Assembly: GCF_000972385.1 (NCBI RefSeq)
Contig: NZ_JXTE01000051.1
Span: forward strand, 1-64,000
Source: Streptomyces sp. WM6386
Lineage (GTDB): Bacteria; Actinomycetota; Actinomycetes; Streptomycetales; Streptomycetaceae
Direction: 5' to 3'
Length of the DNA: 64,000 nt
The notes under the pieces were generated by a model that was not told the origin of the DNA, searched no databases, and saw nothing but the letters and a program-made list of their open reading frames with translations. Position numbers and translations under genes: made by a program. Shown here piece after piece: positions 43,366 to 52,784 of the stretch (its first letter is position 1; every line of letters begins with the position of its first letter).

Positions 43366-43930
43366 TCACCGCCCGGGCGTCCGCCGGAACCTCTCCACGG
43401 TGTCCGCGAACGCCCGGGCCGGCGGACTCAGCGCGTCCCACCGCCGTACGGCCCACCCCACCGGCAACGGACGCAGCTCGGGCAACGGGATCAGGCGCAG
43501 TCCCCCCGTCGCCGCCAGACCGGACAGCTCCGGGACGACCGCCCGGCCCACCCCCAACTCGGCCAGCAGCAGTGCGGTGTCCCAGTCGGCCACGTTCGTG
43601 TCGTAGCCCAGCCGTACGCCCAACTCTGCGCAGGAGGCGTCCAGTTGAGCGGCCGACGCCGAGTTCGGGGGCAGCCGTATCAGTCGTACGTCCGCCAGCT
43701 CGGTGGGGTCCAACCGGTCTCGTTCCGCCAGGGGGTCGTCCGCCCGTACCGCCAGCACCCACGGCAGCTCCGCCACCACACGCTGCTCAATGCCCCGCAC
43801 CGGCGGTCCGAGCGTGATCCACGCCAGATCCAGCGTGCCCTCCGCCAGCGCGTCGAAGCTGCCGCGCCCCGAACTCACCGTGCGGAACTCGAGGTTCACG
43901 CGCGGATAGCGGCGGCGCCATGTCCAGGCC
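43366..43930 (-). pseudogene. LysR-family regulator remnant lacking its DNA-binding domain
   Basis: Contains a LysR substrate-binding domain (RRRYPRVNLEFRTVSSGRGSF, FDALAEGTLDLAWITLGPP, GYDTNVADWDTALLLAELGVGRAVVP) of about 180 residues up to the C-terminus. The N-terminal winged helix is missing. The homology stops near 43930, shortly before a reversed copy of the Streptomyces dispersed repeat at 43954. A GTG at 43899 could still start translation of a headless protein. It may therefore be dead or an effector-only fragment. Confidence 0.75.
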
Positions 43931-43953
43931 CCCGGTCCAGGGCGACGGCCTCA

Positions 43954-43983
43954 AGGGGCGCGGGGAACTGCGCGACCAGCCAC
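43954..43983 (-). repeat. Streptomyces dispersed repeat, copy 3 (reversed)
   Basis: Reads AGGGGCGCGGGGAACTGCGC on the plus strand, the reverse complement of the copies at 15575 and 17471. It sits at the break point of the truncated LysR gene. Confidence 0.8.
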
Positions 43984-44062
43984 AGCCGGCCGGCGGTCGC
44001 CCACGCTCCTGTAGCACCCTGCACGGCCCTTGACTTCACATGGTCCCCGCGTCACATTCCCA

Positions 44063-44096
44063 TTTCTGACACACCCTCAGAAAACCCGATATCGGG
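44063..44096. promoter_or_regulatory. two adjacent palindromes upstream of the KstD-like gene
   Basis: First TTTCTGA-N7-TCAGAAA (44063-44083), then one base, then the perfect 12-mer CCCGATATCGGG (44085-44096). The second ends 11 bases before the ATG at 44108 and partly precedes its Shine-Dalgarno. Binding of a repressor here would block initiation; the regulator is not known. Confidence 0.6.
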
Positions 44097-44107
44097 CGGG
44101 AGTGACC

Positions 44108-45862
44108 ATGACGACCACCAGCGCGGACCCCGCAGGACCGAGACCCACCCGCAGGCAGCTCCTCGGCAGCACCGCGGCCGCCGGGCTGGCCGTGGCGACC
44201 GGTGTGCAGCAGAGCGCCCGCGCCGCCGACCTGCCCCTCCTCGGGACGTACGACGTCGTCGTCATCGGTTCCGGTGCCGCCGGTATGACCGCCGCCCTCA
44301 CCGCCGCCAAGCGGGGGCTGAGCTGTGTCGTTCTGGAGAAGGCGCCCACCTTCGGCGGGTCCGCGGCCCGTTCCGGTGCCGGGATCTGGATCCCCAACAA
44401 CTCCGTGATCCTCGCCGCCGGCGTGCCGGACAGCCCCGCGAAGGCCGCCACCTACCTCGCCGCGGTCGTCGGGCCCGAGATCCCCGCCGCCCGGCAGCAG
44501 GCCTTCCTCGCCAACGGTCCCGCCATGATCTCCTTCGTCATGGCCAACAGCCCGCTGCGGTTCCGCTGGATGGAGGGGTACAGCGACTACTACCCGGAGC
44601 TGCCGGGCGGACTGCCCAACGGGCGTTCCATCGAGCCCGACTACCTCGACGGCAACATCCTGGGCGCCGAACTCGCCCACCTCAACCCGCCGTACATGGC
44701 CGTCCCGGACGGCATGGTGGTCTTCAGCGCCGACTACAAATGGCTCGCCCTGTCCGCCGTGAGCGCCAAGGGCCTCGCCGTCGCCACGGAGTGTCTGGCC
44801 CGCGGCACCAAGGCGCTCACCCTTGGACAGACGCCCCTCACCATGGGGCAGTCGCTCGCCGCAGGACTGCGCAAGGGACTGCTGGACGCGGGCGTGCCGG
44901 TCAGGCTGAACACCCCGCTCACCGACCTCTTCGTCGACAACGGCACCGTGGCCGGGGCGGTGGTCCCCGGCGGTCTCTACCGGGCGCGCCGAGGCGTCAT
45001 CGTCGGCTCCGGCGGGTTCGAGCACAACCTCGCCATGCGCACCCAGTACCAGCAGCAGCCCATCGGCATCGACTGGACCGTCGGCGCGAAGGAGAACACG
45101 GGGGACGGGATACGGGCGGGGCAGCGCGTCGGCGCGGGCGTCGCGCTCATGGACGACGCCTGGTGGGGGCCCGCGATTCCGCTCCCGGGCCAGCCGTACT
45201 TCTGTCTCGCCGAACGCACCCTCCCGGGCACTCTCCTCGTCAACGCCGCCGGCCGTCGCTTCGTCAACGAGGCCGGTCCCTACAGCGACGTCGTCCACAC
45301 GATGTACGAGCGCAACCCCACCGACCCCGACATCCCGGCCTGGCTGATCACCGACCAGAACTACCGCAACCGGTACCTCTTCAAGGACGTCGCGCCGACC
45401 TTCGTGCTCCCCGACGACTGGTACGGCTCGGGCGCCGCCAAGAAGGCCTGGAGCCTCGATGCCCTCGCCACCGCCATCGGTGTCCCGCAGGCGGCGCTGC
45501 GCACGAGCGTCGACCGCTTCAACTCCCTTGCCCGGCAAGGCACGGACACCGACTTCCATCGCGGCGACAGCGCCTACGACCACTACTACACGGACCCCTC
45601 CGTCCTCCCCAACTCCTGCCTCGCCCCCCTCTGGCTGCCTCCCTACTACGCCTTCCGTATCGTCCCCGGCGACCTCGGCACCAAGGGCGGTCTGCGCACG
45701 GACGCCCGGGCGCGGGTGCTGAGGGAGGACGGCTCGGTCATCTCCGGCCTGTACGCCGCCGGGAACGCCAGCGCGGCGGTCATGGGCCGCAGTTACGCCG
45801 GCGCCGGTTCGACGATCGGCCCGGCGATGACCTTCGGCTACATCGCGGCCAGGCATCTCTGA
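44108..45862 (+). CDS. Tat-exported KstD-like FAD-dependent dehydrogenase
   Basis: A 584-residue flavoenzyme of the fumarate reductase/3-ketosteroid delta1-dehydrogenase family. The twin-arginine signal TRRQLLGSTAAAGLAVATG is at the N-terminus, so the enzyme acts outside the membrane. FAD binding is by YDVVVIGSGAAGMTAALTAAKRGLSCVVLEKAP, the family motif GGSAARSGAGIWIPNN and the C-terminal GLYAAGNASAAVMGRSYAGAGSTIGPAMTFGYIAARH. The C-terminal motif is of the KstD group. ATG 44108 has GGGAG upstream; GTG 44102 is possible. An exported enzyme of this group is unusual. The true substrate (steroid or other) is open. Confidence 0.87.
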   Translation: MTTTSADPAGPRPTRRQLLGSTAAAGLAVATGVQQSARAADLPLLGTYDVVVIGSGAAGMTAALTAAKRGLSCVVLEKAPTFGGSAARSGAGIWIPNNSVILAAGVPDSPAKAATYLAAVVGPEIPAARQQAFLANGPAMISFVMANSPLRFRWMEGYSDYYPELPGGLPNGRSIEPDYLDGNILGAELAHLNPPYMAVPDGMVVFSADYKWLALSAVSAKGLAVATECLARGTKALTLGQTPLTMGQSLAAGLRKGLLDAGVPVRLNTPLTDLFVDNGTVAGAVVPGGLYRARRGVIVGSGGFEHNLAMRTQYQQQPIGIDWTVGAKENTGDGIRAGQRVGAGVALMDDAWWGPAIPLPGQPYFCLAERTLPGTLLVNAAGRRFVNEAGPYSDVVHTMYERNPTDPDIPAWLITDQNYRNRYLFKDVAPTFVLPDDWYGSGAAKKAWSLDALATAIGVPQAALRTSVDRFNSLARQGTDTDFHRGDSAYDHYYTDPSVLPNSCLAPLWLPPYYAFRIVPGDLGTKGGLRTDARARVLREDGSVISGLYAAGNASAAVMGRSYAGAGSTIGPAMTFGYIAARHL

Positions 45863-45902
45863 GCGGGCCGGGTGGAGTCGACTGCGGTTCGGCAGCGTCC
45901 TG

Positions 45903-45932
45903 AAGGGGCGCGGGGCTGTGTCGATTTGCGGC
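45903..45932 (+). repeat. variant of the dispersed repeat
   Basis: AAGGGGCGCGGGGCTGTGTC followed by GATTTGCGGC. The first 14 bases equal the reversed repeat at 43954 and the rest is another common Streptomyces intergenic form. It lies between the KstD-like gene and the methyltransferase gene. Confidence 0.55.
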
Positions 45933-45960
45933 TGCCGCCGCGTTACTTCCAGCGGAGCGC

Positions 45961-46605
45961 TTAGGCAGGCCTGCGGGCGATCAGGAACGCCTGCTTCGTG
46001 GACTCCCACTCGTGGCAGGGTTCGCGCACCGTCCGCGAGACCATCGCGAACCCGGCCGCCTCCAGCAGTTCCACGATCGCCTCCGGCCGCCGCCGCTGGA
46101 AGTCGAGGATCACGTCATGACCGAAGGGCCGGTCGTGCCGTTTCGGTTCGTCGCCGACCTGGAACGCGACGAGCAGATGGCCGCCCGGGGCCAGGACCCG
46201 CCTGAACTCGGCGAAGAGGGAGGGGAGTCTCTCCACAGGGGTGTGGATGGACGAGTACCAGGACACGACCCCCGCGAGCGACCCGTCGGCCACGTCCAGC
46301 TCCAGCATCGACCCCTGCTCGAACCGCAGCCCCGGGTTCTCCCGCCGGGCGATCGCCAGCATCGACGCCGACAGGTCGAGCCCGAAGACCGACAGCCCGA
46401 GGGAGTCCAGATACGCGGTCACCCGCCCCGGCCCGCACCCGAGGTCGGCCACTGCGGCGCCCTTGCCCACGAGTTCGGCGAAGGCGTCGATCAACCCCCG
46501 CTCGATCGGTGTCGCCGTCAACTCGTCACGGAACCGCTCGGCGTAGTCCTCCGCGATGGTGTCGTAGAACGCCCGGGTGCTGGTCAGGAAATCGGAGTCG
46601 GTCAT
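45961..46605 (-). CDS. class I SAM-dependent methyltransferase
   Basis: A 214-residue methyltransferase. Motif I is AAVADLGCGPGRVTAYLDSLG, followed by VFGLDLSASMLAIARRENP (acidic residue that binds the ribose) and GSLAGVVSWYSSIHTPVERLPSLFAEFRRVLAPGGHLLVAFQ (motifs II-III). The C-terminal part, with two His and a Trp-rich end (CHEWESTKQAFLIA), is not characteristic. The substrate is unknown. It follows a small repeat region and is convergent with the KstD-like gene. Confidence 0.9.
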   Translation of the reverse strand: MTDSDFLTSTRAFYDTIAEDYAERFRDELTATPIERGLIDAFAELVGKGAAVADLGCGPGRVTAYLDSLGLSVFGLDLSASMLAIARRENPGLRFEQGSMLELDVADGSLAGVVSWYSSIHTPVERLPSLFAEFRRVLAPGGHLLVAFQVGDEPKRHDRPFGHDVILDFQRRRPEAIVELLEAAGFAMVSRTVREPCHEWESTKQAFLIARRPA

Positions 46606-46668
46606 GCTCCGGGACCCTAGCCACCCCCACTGACAACGGCTCTCGGCCGATCGGCTCCCTGAGGTCCG

Positions 46669-46983
46669 CTACGCCATTCCGAACGCCCGCAACAGCGCCG
46701 CGGTTCCCGCCGCCCCCAGCACCACCACCACGAACGGCGCCCGTCGCCAGGCCATCACACCCCCGACCAGCACCCCGATGGGCCGCGCCCACCCGGCGAA
46801 GCCGCCGCCCTCGGTCAGCGCCCCCGTCGCGAGCAGGGCGGTCAGCAGCACGATGGCACCGGCGGAGAGCAGCTCCTGCACACGTGCGGGCAGTTCGACG
46901 CGTCCGTGCAGGGCCGGGCCGACCAGCCGGAAGGCGTACGTCCCGACCGCCAGCGCCAGGATCATCGCGACCGTCGCGCTCAT
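46669..46983 (-). CDS. azlD: AzlD-family branched-chain amino-acid exporter subunit
   Basis: A 104-residue membrane protein with four helices (MILALAVGTYAFRLVGPALH, SAGAIVLLTALLATGAL, RPIGVLVGGVMAWRRAPFVVVVLGAAGTAALL), the pattern of AzlD, the small partner of AzlC in the LIV-E export family. Its ATG overlaps the azlC stop by four bases. It should form the heteromeric exporter of leucine/isoleucine/valine or analogues. Confidence 0.9.
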   Translation of the reverse strand: MSATVAMILALAVGTYAFRLVGPALHGRVELPARVQELLSAGAIVLLTALLATGALTEGGGFAGWARPIGVLVGGVMAWRRAPFVVVVLGAAGTAALLRAFGMA

Positions 46984-47669
46984 GCCGACCGCCCCCGGCC
47001 GAAGGCGAGGAGTCCTGCCAGGGCCAGCAGCACGGGGACGCCGGCCGGGGCGACGGGAGCCAGGGCGAGCGCCACGCAGGCGCCGAGCACCGCGGATCGT
47101 CGTACGGCCGCATCCCCCCGCAGCGCGGGCAGCACCAGGGCGACGAGGACGGCGGGGAAGGCCGCGTCCAGGCCGTAGCGGGCCGTGTCGCCGAGGGCGT
47201 CACCGGCGAGGGCTCCGGCCAGGACACCGATGTTCCACACGGCGAACAGGCCGAGCCCCGAGACCCAGAACGCCGTACGACGTCGTACCGGATCGCTCTG
47301 GGCGAGGGCGAAGGCGACCGTCTCGTCGGTGACGAGGTGCGCCCCGACGAGACGTGCCAGACGGCCCTTGCCGAGGGTGTCCGCCACGGCGAGGCTGAAG
47401 GCCGCCGTGCGGGTGTTCAGGAGCAGGCCGGTGGCCGCCGCGGCGAGCGGACCGCCGCCGGCGAGCAGCACGCCGACCGCGCTGAACTGGGCGGAGCCCG
47501 CGTAGACGACGAGGGACATCACCACCGGCACCCACACCGGCAGCCCGCCGGCGACGGCGATCGCGCCGAAGGAGACGCCGACGATGCCGCTGGCGAGCCA
47601 GACGAGGGAGGCGTCCCGGATCAGATCCGGGGCGAAGGGGAGGCGCGGTGTTCGCTCTGCCGTACGCAT
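46980..47669 (-). CDS. azlC: AzlC-family branched-chain amino-acid exporter
   Basis: A 229-residue membrane protein, the large subunit of the LIV-E exporter. Family hallmarks are SGIVGVSFGAIAVAGGLPVWVPVVMSLVVYAGSAQFSAVGVLLAGG and NTRTAAFSLAVADTLGK...LVGAHLVTDETVAFAL. ATG 47669 lies three bases from the palindromic site at 47673. It is coupled to azlD and divergent from a cupin-type XRE regulator, which is a common arrangement in Actinobacteria and suggests that the regulator responds to an amino acid. Confidence 0.93.
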   Translation of the reverse strand: MRTAERTPRLPFAPDLIRDASLVWLASGIVGVSFGAIAVAGGLPVWVPVVMSLVVYAGSAQFSAVGVLLAGGGPLAAAATGLLLNTRTAAFSLAVADTLGKGRLARLVGAHLVTDETVAFALAQSDPVRRRTAFWVSGLGLFAVWNIGVLAGALAGDALGDTARYGLDAAFPAVLVALVLPALRGDAAVRRSAVLGACVALALAPVAPAGVPVLLALAGLLAFGRGRSA

Positions 47670-47672
47670 GTT

Positions 47673-47692
47673 CTCTACAGTGGACAGTAGAG
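47673..47692. promoter_or_regulatory. operator between azlCD and the cupin regulator
   Basis: An inverted repeat CTCTACAGTGGACAGTAGAG with arms CTCTAC/GTAGAG, the inner bases nearly symmetrical. It overlaps the likely azlC ribosome site and leader. Downstream the region holds CGTTCG-TCAAGG-CGAACG (47697 on), a second dyad, before the regulator start at 47738. Confidence 0.6.
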
Positions 47693-47737
47693 GCCGCGTT
47701 CGTCAAGGCGAACGTTCGTACCGATGGAGCGAACAGT

Positions 47738-48307
47738 ATGTCCGACAGCCAGCCGCCCGCCCGACTGCCCCTGGAGTGGATCGCCGCCTCGCTGCGGCGG
47801 GAGCGCACCCGCGTCGGGCTTTCGCTGTCCGAGCTCGCCAAGCGGGCCGGGATCGCGAAATCGACGTTGTCGCAGCTGGAGGGGGGCAGCGGGAACCCGA
47901 GCGTGGAGACGCTGTGGGCGCTGGCGGTGGCGCTGGGGGTGCCGTTCAGCGCCCTGGTGGAGCCGCCGGCACCGTCGGTGCAGGTCATCAGGGCGGGGCA
48001 GGGACCGTCGGTGGCGTCCGAGCAGGCGAACTACGTCGGCGCGCTGCTGTCCTCCAGTCCGCCCGGGGCGCGGCGGGACATCTACCGGATCACCGCGGAG
48101 CCCGGCGCGGTCCGTGACTCGGAGCCGCACATCCCCGGCTCGGTCGAACACCTGATCGTGAGCACCGGGCGGGTCAAGGCGGGGCCGAAGGGTGAGGAGG
48201 TCGAGCTGGAGCCCGGGGACTACATGGCCTACCGCGGGGACGTGGCGCACTCCTACGAGGCGCTGCTGCCCGGGACGACGTTCGTGCTGGTCATGCAGCA
48301 CATGTAG
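47738..48307 (+). CDS. XRE-family regulator with C-terminal cupin
   Basis: A 189-residue regulator. The helix-turn-helix is SLRRERTRVGLSLSELAKRAGIAKSTLSQLEGGSGNPSVETLW, followed by a cupin_2 domain from residue 90 (VEHLIVSTGRVKAGPKGEEVELEPGDYMAYRGDVAHSYEAL). The cupin His/Glu pattern is kept only partly (one His in VAHSY, another in EHLI). It is divergent from azlCD and probably represses or activates it. Its transcript ends at the hairpin at 48326. Confidence 0.92.
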   Translation: MSDSQPPARLPLEWIAASLRRERTRVGLSLSELAKRAGIAKSTLSQLEGGSGNPSVETLWALAVALGVPFSALVEPPAPSVQVIRAGQGPSVASEQANYVGALLSSSPPGARRDIYRITAEPGAVRDSEPHIPGSVEHLIVSTGRVKAGPKGEEVELEPGDYMAYRGDVAHSYEALLPGTTFVLVMQHM

Positions 48308-48325
48308 CGCGGACGGGAAAAGGCA

Positions 48326-48356
48326 GGAGCCCCGCTGCCTTGCGGCACGGGGCTCC
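48326..48356. terminator. hairpin terminator shared by convergent genes
   Basis: A 9-bp stem GGAGCCCCG (48326-48334) and CGGGGCTCC (48348-48356) with a 13-base loop, followed by T-rich sequence. It is placed between the cupin regulator and the cold-shock gene. Confidence 0.8.
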
Positions 48357-48397
48357 TTGGGTACTGCACTCAGGTCCGGATCAGAGACTCAGGAGTC

Positions 48398-48601
48398 TCA
48401 GACGGGGGTGACGTTCTCCGCCTGCGGGCCCTTCGGGCCCTGGGTCACGTCGAAGGAGACCTGCTGGTTCTCCTCCAGCGAACGGAAGCCGTTCGCGTTG
48501 ATGGCGGAGTAGTGGACGAACACGTCCGGGCCGCCACCCTCCTGGGCGATGAAGCCAAAGCCCTTTTCGGCGTTGAACCACTTCACGGTTCCGGTAGCCA
48601 T
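48398..48601 (-). CDS. cold-shock protein (CSD family)
   Basis: A 67-residue single-domain nucleic-acid chaperone. RNP1 is [10 protein letters not shown] and RNP2 is DVFVHYSAI, and the start [17 protein letters not shown] is the classic CspA form. Members melt RNA structure and are often highly expressed. The Shine-Dalgarno AAGGAGGG is ideal. The 285 bases upstream to mqnA hold no other gene, so a long structured leader is likely, as is known for csp genes. Confidence 0.97.
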   Translation of the reverse strand: MATGTVKWFNAEKGFGFIAQEGGGPDVFVHYSAINANGFRSLEENQQVSFDVTQGPKGPQAENVTPV

Positions 48602-48690
48602 AAGCCCTCCTTGGGCCCAAAGGGTTGCCCTGCTCCAGAACCTGCAAGTGCGAAACGGTGCTGCACGACTGCATACGTCTGAAAACGACT

Positions 48691-48721
48691 AGAGCCCGCG
48701 GTCACATGCTCCGCAGGCTCT
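48691..48721 (-). promoter_or_regulatory. hairpin in the cold-shock gene leader
   Basis: An 11-bp stem, AGAGCCCGCGG (48691-48701) with CCGCAGGCTCT (48711-48721), one mismatch and a 9-base loop, 90-120 bases before the csp start. It could be part of an RNA thermosensor-like leader, or the end of an upstream transcript. The flanking sequence to 48886 is A/T-richer than usual and may hold the csp promoter. Confidence 0.4.
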
Positions 48722-48877
48722 GTACTGCAAGGGAAACCAAACTGCAACTTGCGGCGAGCCTAGCATGCAGGCAGCCGAAAGCAATAGAGGCCAAGATCAC
48801 GTCACCCGTATGTTTGATCTCGCTCGTGTCGGGTTGACGGTGGGGGTGCCCATCGTACGTCAGTCAACAGGGTCTAG

Positions 48878-49735
<858 letters not shown>

Positions 49736-49819
49736 ATCGCCGGTGGTGGCCAAAAACCGTATGTCGAACGTCAGTTGGGATACAGTCCCCGCTGACCGAT
49801 CTACCACGGGGAGGAACAC

Positions 49820-50248
49820 GTGCGTCGTCACATCGTCGCGCTCCTGGCCGCCACCGCCACCGCCGCCGCACTGGGCGTCGCGGGGGCGCCCTCGGCTTCG
49901 GCCGCCGCACTGGTGAAGAGCTGCTCCACATCGGACGGCGGAGCCAGCGGTGGCATGCAGTGGGACTGGAACAGCAAGAAGAGCATGGATGTCGCCCTGA
50001 TCCTGGCCGACACCGAGGCGGACAGCAACTGGGTCCGCATCCGGCTCGACATCACCACCGGCGAGGGCAACCGCTACACCTACAAGTGGCGCGAACTCCG
50101 CGACGGCAACGGCTCCAACAAGACCTGGACGACCACCGCCACGCATGACGACGGCATCGTCAGTGCGCGTGTGCAGGTGGAGGACGTGCACGGGACGAGC
50201 CCGCAGTCGACGTGTTACAGCGGCAAGGCGTACAACTCGTACTACTAG
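49820..50248 (+). CDS. small secreted protein of unknown function
   Basis: A 142-residue protein with a clean Sec signal peptide (RRHIVALLAATATAAALGVA, cleavage after ASA near residue 28). The mature part has two cysteines (SCSTSDGG and STCYSGK) that could pair, and Trp/Tyr-rich beta strands (DSNWVRIRLDITTGEGNRYTYKW). No domain was recognised. GTG 49820 has GGGGAGGAACAC upstream. A perfect hairpin ends the transcript, so it is a single-gene unit. Confidence 0.75.
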   Translation: MRRHIVALLAATATAAALGVAGAPSASAAALVKSCSTSDGGASGGMQWDWNSKKSMDVALILADTEADSNWVRIRLDITTGEGNRYTYKWRELRDGNGSNKTWTTTATHDDGIVSARVQVEDVHGTSPQSTCYSGKAYNSYY

Positions 50249-50266
50249 GGCGCCGGTTGCGTGCGG

Positions 50267-50295
50267 ACGGGCCCCGGCGTGATGCCGGGGCCCGT
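50267..50295 (+). terminator. terminator of the small secreted protein gene
   Basis: A perfect 12-bp stem (ACGGGCCCCGGC / GCCGGGGCCCGT) with the loop GTGAT, 18 bases after the stop codon. It is followed by CTCTGCACTG, with no T-run. Confidence 0.88.
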
Positions 50296-50428
50296 TCCTC
50301 TGCACTGCCCCCGGGCGTCCCCCACTCCTGCCCCGTCAGCCTCACCCGTGCCGACCGTTACTACTGTGTCTGCGATGGCGAACACGGTCACGCCACTCGC
50401 ACGCGCGTCACGACGGGGAAGGCCCACC

Positions 50429-52774
50429 ATGGAGACACTGCAGCCGGACGACCCGCGGGAGCTGGGGAGTTACCGCATGCTGCGGCGGCTCGGGGCCGGT
50501 GGCATGGGACGGGTCTACCTCGCCCGTTCGCCCGGTGGCCGTACCGTCGCCGTGAAGGTCGTCCGCCCGGATCTGGCGGCGGACGCCGACTTCCGGAGCC
50601 GGTTCCGCCATGAGGTCGAGATAGCGAAGGCCGTCTCCGGCCGCTACACCGCTCCCGTCGTGGACGCCGACCCCGAGGCGCCACTGCCGTGGCTGGCGAC
50701 GTCGTACGTGCTCGGCCCGGACCTCACGGACGTGGTCGCCGCGCACGGCGCGCTGCCCGAGCGGACCGTGCGCGCGCTGGCCGCGGGGCTCGCCGCGGCC
50801 CTTCAGGAGATCCACGCGGCGGGTCTGATCCACCGCGACCTCAAGCCCTCGAACGTCCTGCTCGCGGCCGACGGCCCGCGCGTCATCGACTTCGGCATCG
50901 CGCGTGCGGTGGACGGAAGCCGTATGACGCAGACGGGAGTCGTGGTCGGCTCTCCCGGATACATGCCGCCGGAGCAGGCGCTGGGCAAGGACGTGGGGCC
51001 CGCGGGCGACATCTTCTCGCTGGGCGCGGTACTGGCCTTCGCGGCGACCGGCCGCGGGACTTTCGGCGACGGTGCCGTCTCGCACGCGGCACTGCTCTAC
51101 CAGGTCGTCCATGGCGAGCCGGACCTCAGGGACGTACCGCCGTCCCTGCTCGGCCTGATCCGCGCCTGTCTGCAGAAGGATCCGGCACAGCGGCCGGCCC
51201 CCGCCGAGATCGTCGCGGCACTGGCTCCGCAGGGCGTCGAGGGCGTACTGAGCGACTGGCTCCCGTCCGCGGTGGCCTCGACGATCGCCACGCACGCGGC
51301 GGGGATCCTGGACCTCGAGGCGCCGGCTGCGGCCGGGTTCGGCCCGGCGCCGACGACGGCGGGTCACGCGGGGACGGGTACGCCCACGCCGGGCTACGGA
51401 TATCCGGCCGCGCCGGGCTACGGCACTCCCCCCGGAGGCACACCCGCGCCGGGTTACGGCACTCCCTCCGGAGGCACACCCGCGCCCGGTTACGGATATC
51501 CGCCCGCCCCGCAGCCGGGCACCGTACCGCTGGGTGCCGCCCCGGCCGCCGCCTCCTCCCCGTCCCGCCGTCGCGCCCTCACCCTCGGGCTCGGCGGGGC
51601 GGCAGCCGTCGTCGCGGTCGGTGGTGGTGCCGCGTGGTGGCTGGGCTCGGCCGGGGAGACCTCCGGCAGCGGGACGGGCGCGGCGGGCGGGGGAGGGTCG
51701 GCGCGGCCCGTCGAGGAGAGCTTCACGACTCCGCCGGCCGGAGTGGCGCCGCAGCCGCTGTGGCGCAAGAAGGTCGCCGAGGACAGCACATCGTCGGCCG
51801 TACCGCTGCTCACCCATGACGGGCTGCTGCTGGTCAGCGGTGACCCGCTCGTGGCGTACGACGTGAAGACCGGCAAGACACGCTGGTCCGGATCCGGCAT
51901 CTGCCGGCCCGGCGCCCCGCTCCTCTTCCACGGCGGCAAGGTGTTCCTGGCCGACGGCGACTACGACGGCGTACTCGTCGCCTGCGACGTGAAGACCGGC
52001 GACGAGGCCTGGCGCAGCCGGCTCGGCAAGAAGATCACCGTCGAGGACACCATCGCCATCGACGACAAGAACGTCTACGTCACGGCGACCGACTACAGCG
52101 ACTCCCGGAGCGCCACCAAATACCGCACCGCCATCGCCGCCATCAACCACACCACCGGTACGAAGGTGTGGCTCCAGAAACGGGACTGGGGCACCAAGGA
52201 CTACGACGTCCAGGGCTCCGTCCTGGGCAAGTACCTGGTCTACGCCGACTCCAACCACAACCTCACCGTGCGGTCCACCGCCACCGGTGCCCAACTGTGG
52301 ACCAAGAAGATCGGCGACGACTGGAGCTGGCGGCCCACCATCGCGAACGGTCTGGTCTTCCTGCCGGGCGCGACGCTGAGGGCCGTCGACGCGGACACCG
52401 GTGAGGTGAGCTGGACGCTGTCGCCCAACGGCCGCCGCGGTTTCAAGAATCCGACCGTCATCGACGGGGTGCTCTACGTCAGCGACTACGACGGTGGCGT
52501 CTGGGCGGTCGACGTCAGGACGCGCAAGCGGATCTGGCTCTGCGACGAACTGGAGATCTCGGGCCCGGAGACGTTCGTGAAGGCCGGCAACTCCCTTTAC
52601 GGGGCCGCCGGTTCCCTGGACGGCGGGCTCGTCGCCCTCCAGGCCAGGACCGGCAAGCTCCGCTGGACCTACACCGACAGCGACAACTGGGGCGAGCCGT
52701 GGCAGGTCGCCCTCGCCGGCAACCGGCTGCTGGTGTCGAACGGGCCGGAGTTCTACGCGCTGGCGGCTGTCTGA
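50429..52774 (+). CDS. membrane Ser/Thr protein kinase with PQQ-type beta-propeller sensor
   Basis: A 781-residue transmembrane kinase. The Hanks kinase domain is at about 13-275: glycine loop LGAGGMGRVY, Lys43 in AVKVV, catalytic loop HRDLKPSN (Asp137) and DFG at 154-156. A Pro/Gly/Tyr-rich linker with repeats of GGTPAPGYGTP covers 310-370. One helix (about 382-406, after SRRR) crosses the membrane. The outside part (420-781) has PQQ/pyrrolo-quinoline-like repeats (YDVKTGKTRWSG, CDVKTGDEAWRS, VDADTGEVSWTL, LQARTGKLRWTY) forming a beta-propeller sensor. ATG 50429 has GGGGAAGG upstream. The stop is only 10 bases from the eccC stop (convergent). Confidence 0.95.
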   Translation: METLQPDDPRELGSYRMLRRLGAGGMGRVYLARSPGGRTVAVKVVRPDLAADADFRSRFRHEVEIAKAVSGRYTAPVVDADPEAPLPWLATSYVLGPDLTDVVAAHGALPERTVRALAAGLAAALQEIHAAGLIHRDLKPSNVLLAADGPRVIDFGIARAVDGSRMTQTGVVVGSPGYMPPEQALGKDVGPAGDIFSLGAVLAFAATGRGTFGDGAVSHAALLYQVVHGEPDLRDVPPSLLGLIRACLQKDPAQRPAPAEIVAALAPQGVEGVLSDWLPSAVASTIATHAAGILDLEAPAAAGFGPAPTTAGHAGTGTPTPGYGYPAAPGYGTPPGGTPAPGYGTPSGGTPAPGYGYPPAPQPGTVPLGAAPAAASSPSRRRALTLGLGGAAAVVAVGGGAAWWLGSAGETSGSGTGAAGGGGSARPVEESFTTPPAGVAPQPLWRKKVAEDSTSSAVPLLTHDGLLLVSGDPLVAYDVKTGKTRWSGSGICRPGAPLLFHGGKVFLADGDYDGVLVACDVKTGDEAWRSRLGKKITVEDTIAIDDKNVYVTATDYSDSRSATKYRTAIAAINHTTGTKVWLQKRDWGTKDYDVQGSVLGKYLVYADSNHNLTVRSTATGAQLWTKKIGDDWSWRPTIANGLVFLPGATLRAVDADTGEVSWTLSPNGRRGFKNPTVIDGVLYVSDYDGGVWAVDVRTRKRIWLCDELEISGPETFVKAGNSLYGAAGSLDGGLVALQARTGKLRWTYTDSDNWGEPWQVALAGNRLLVSNGPEFYALAAV

Positions 52775-52784
52775 GGAACCACCT

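Noticed and set aside
48625..48837. Plus-strand frame of 70 codons in the csp leader
   Set aside because: Poor codon bias and no homology; better explained as leader sequence.
51400..51500. Tandem repeats in the kinase gene as a mobile element
   Set aside because: They encode the GGTPAPGYGTP linker in frame, common in Streptomyces kinases.
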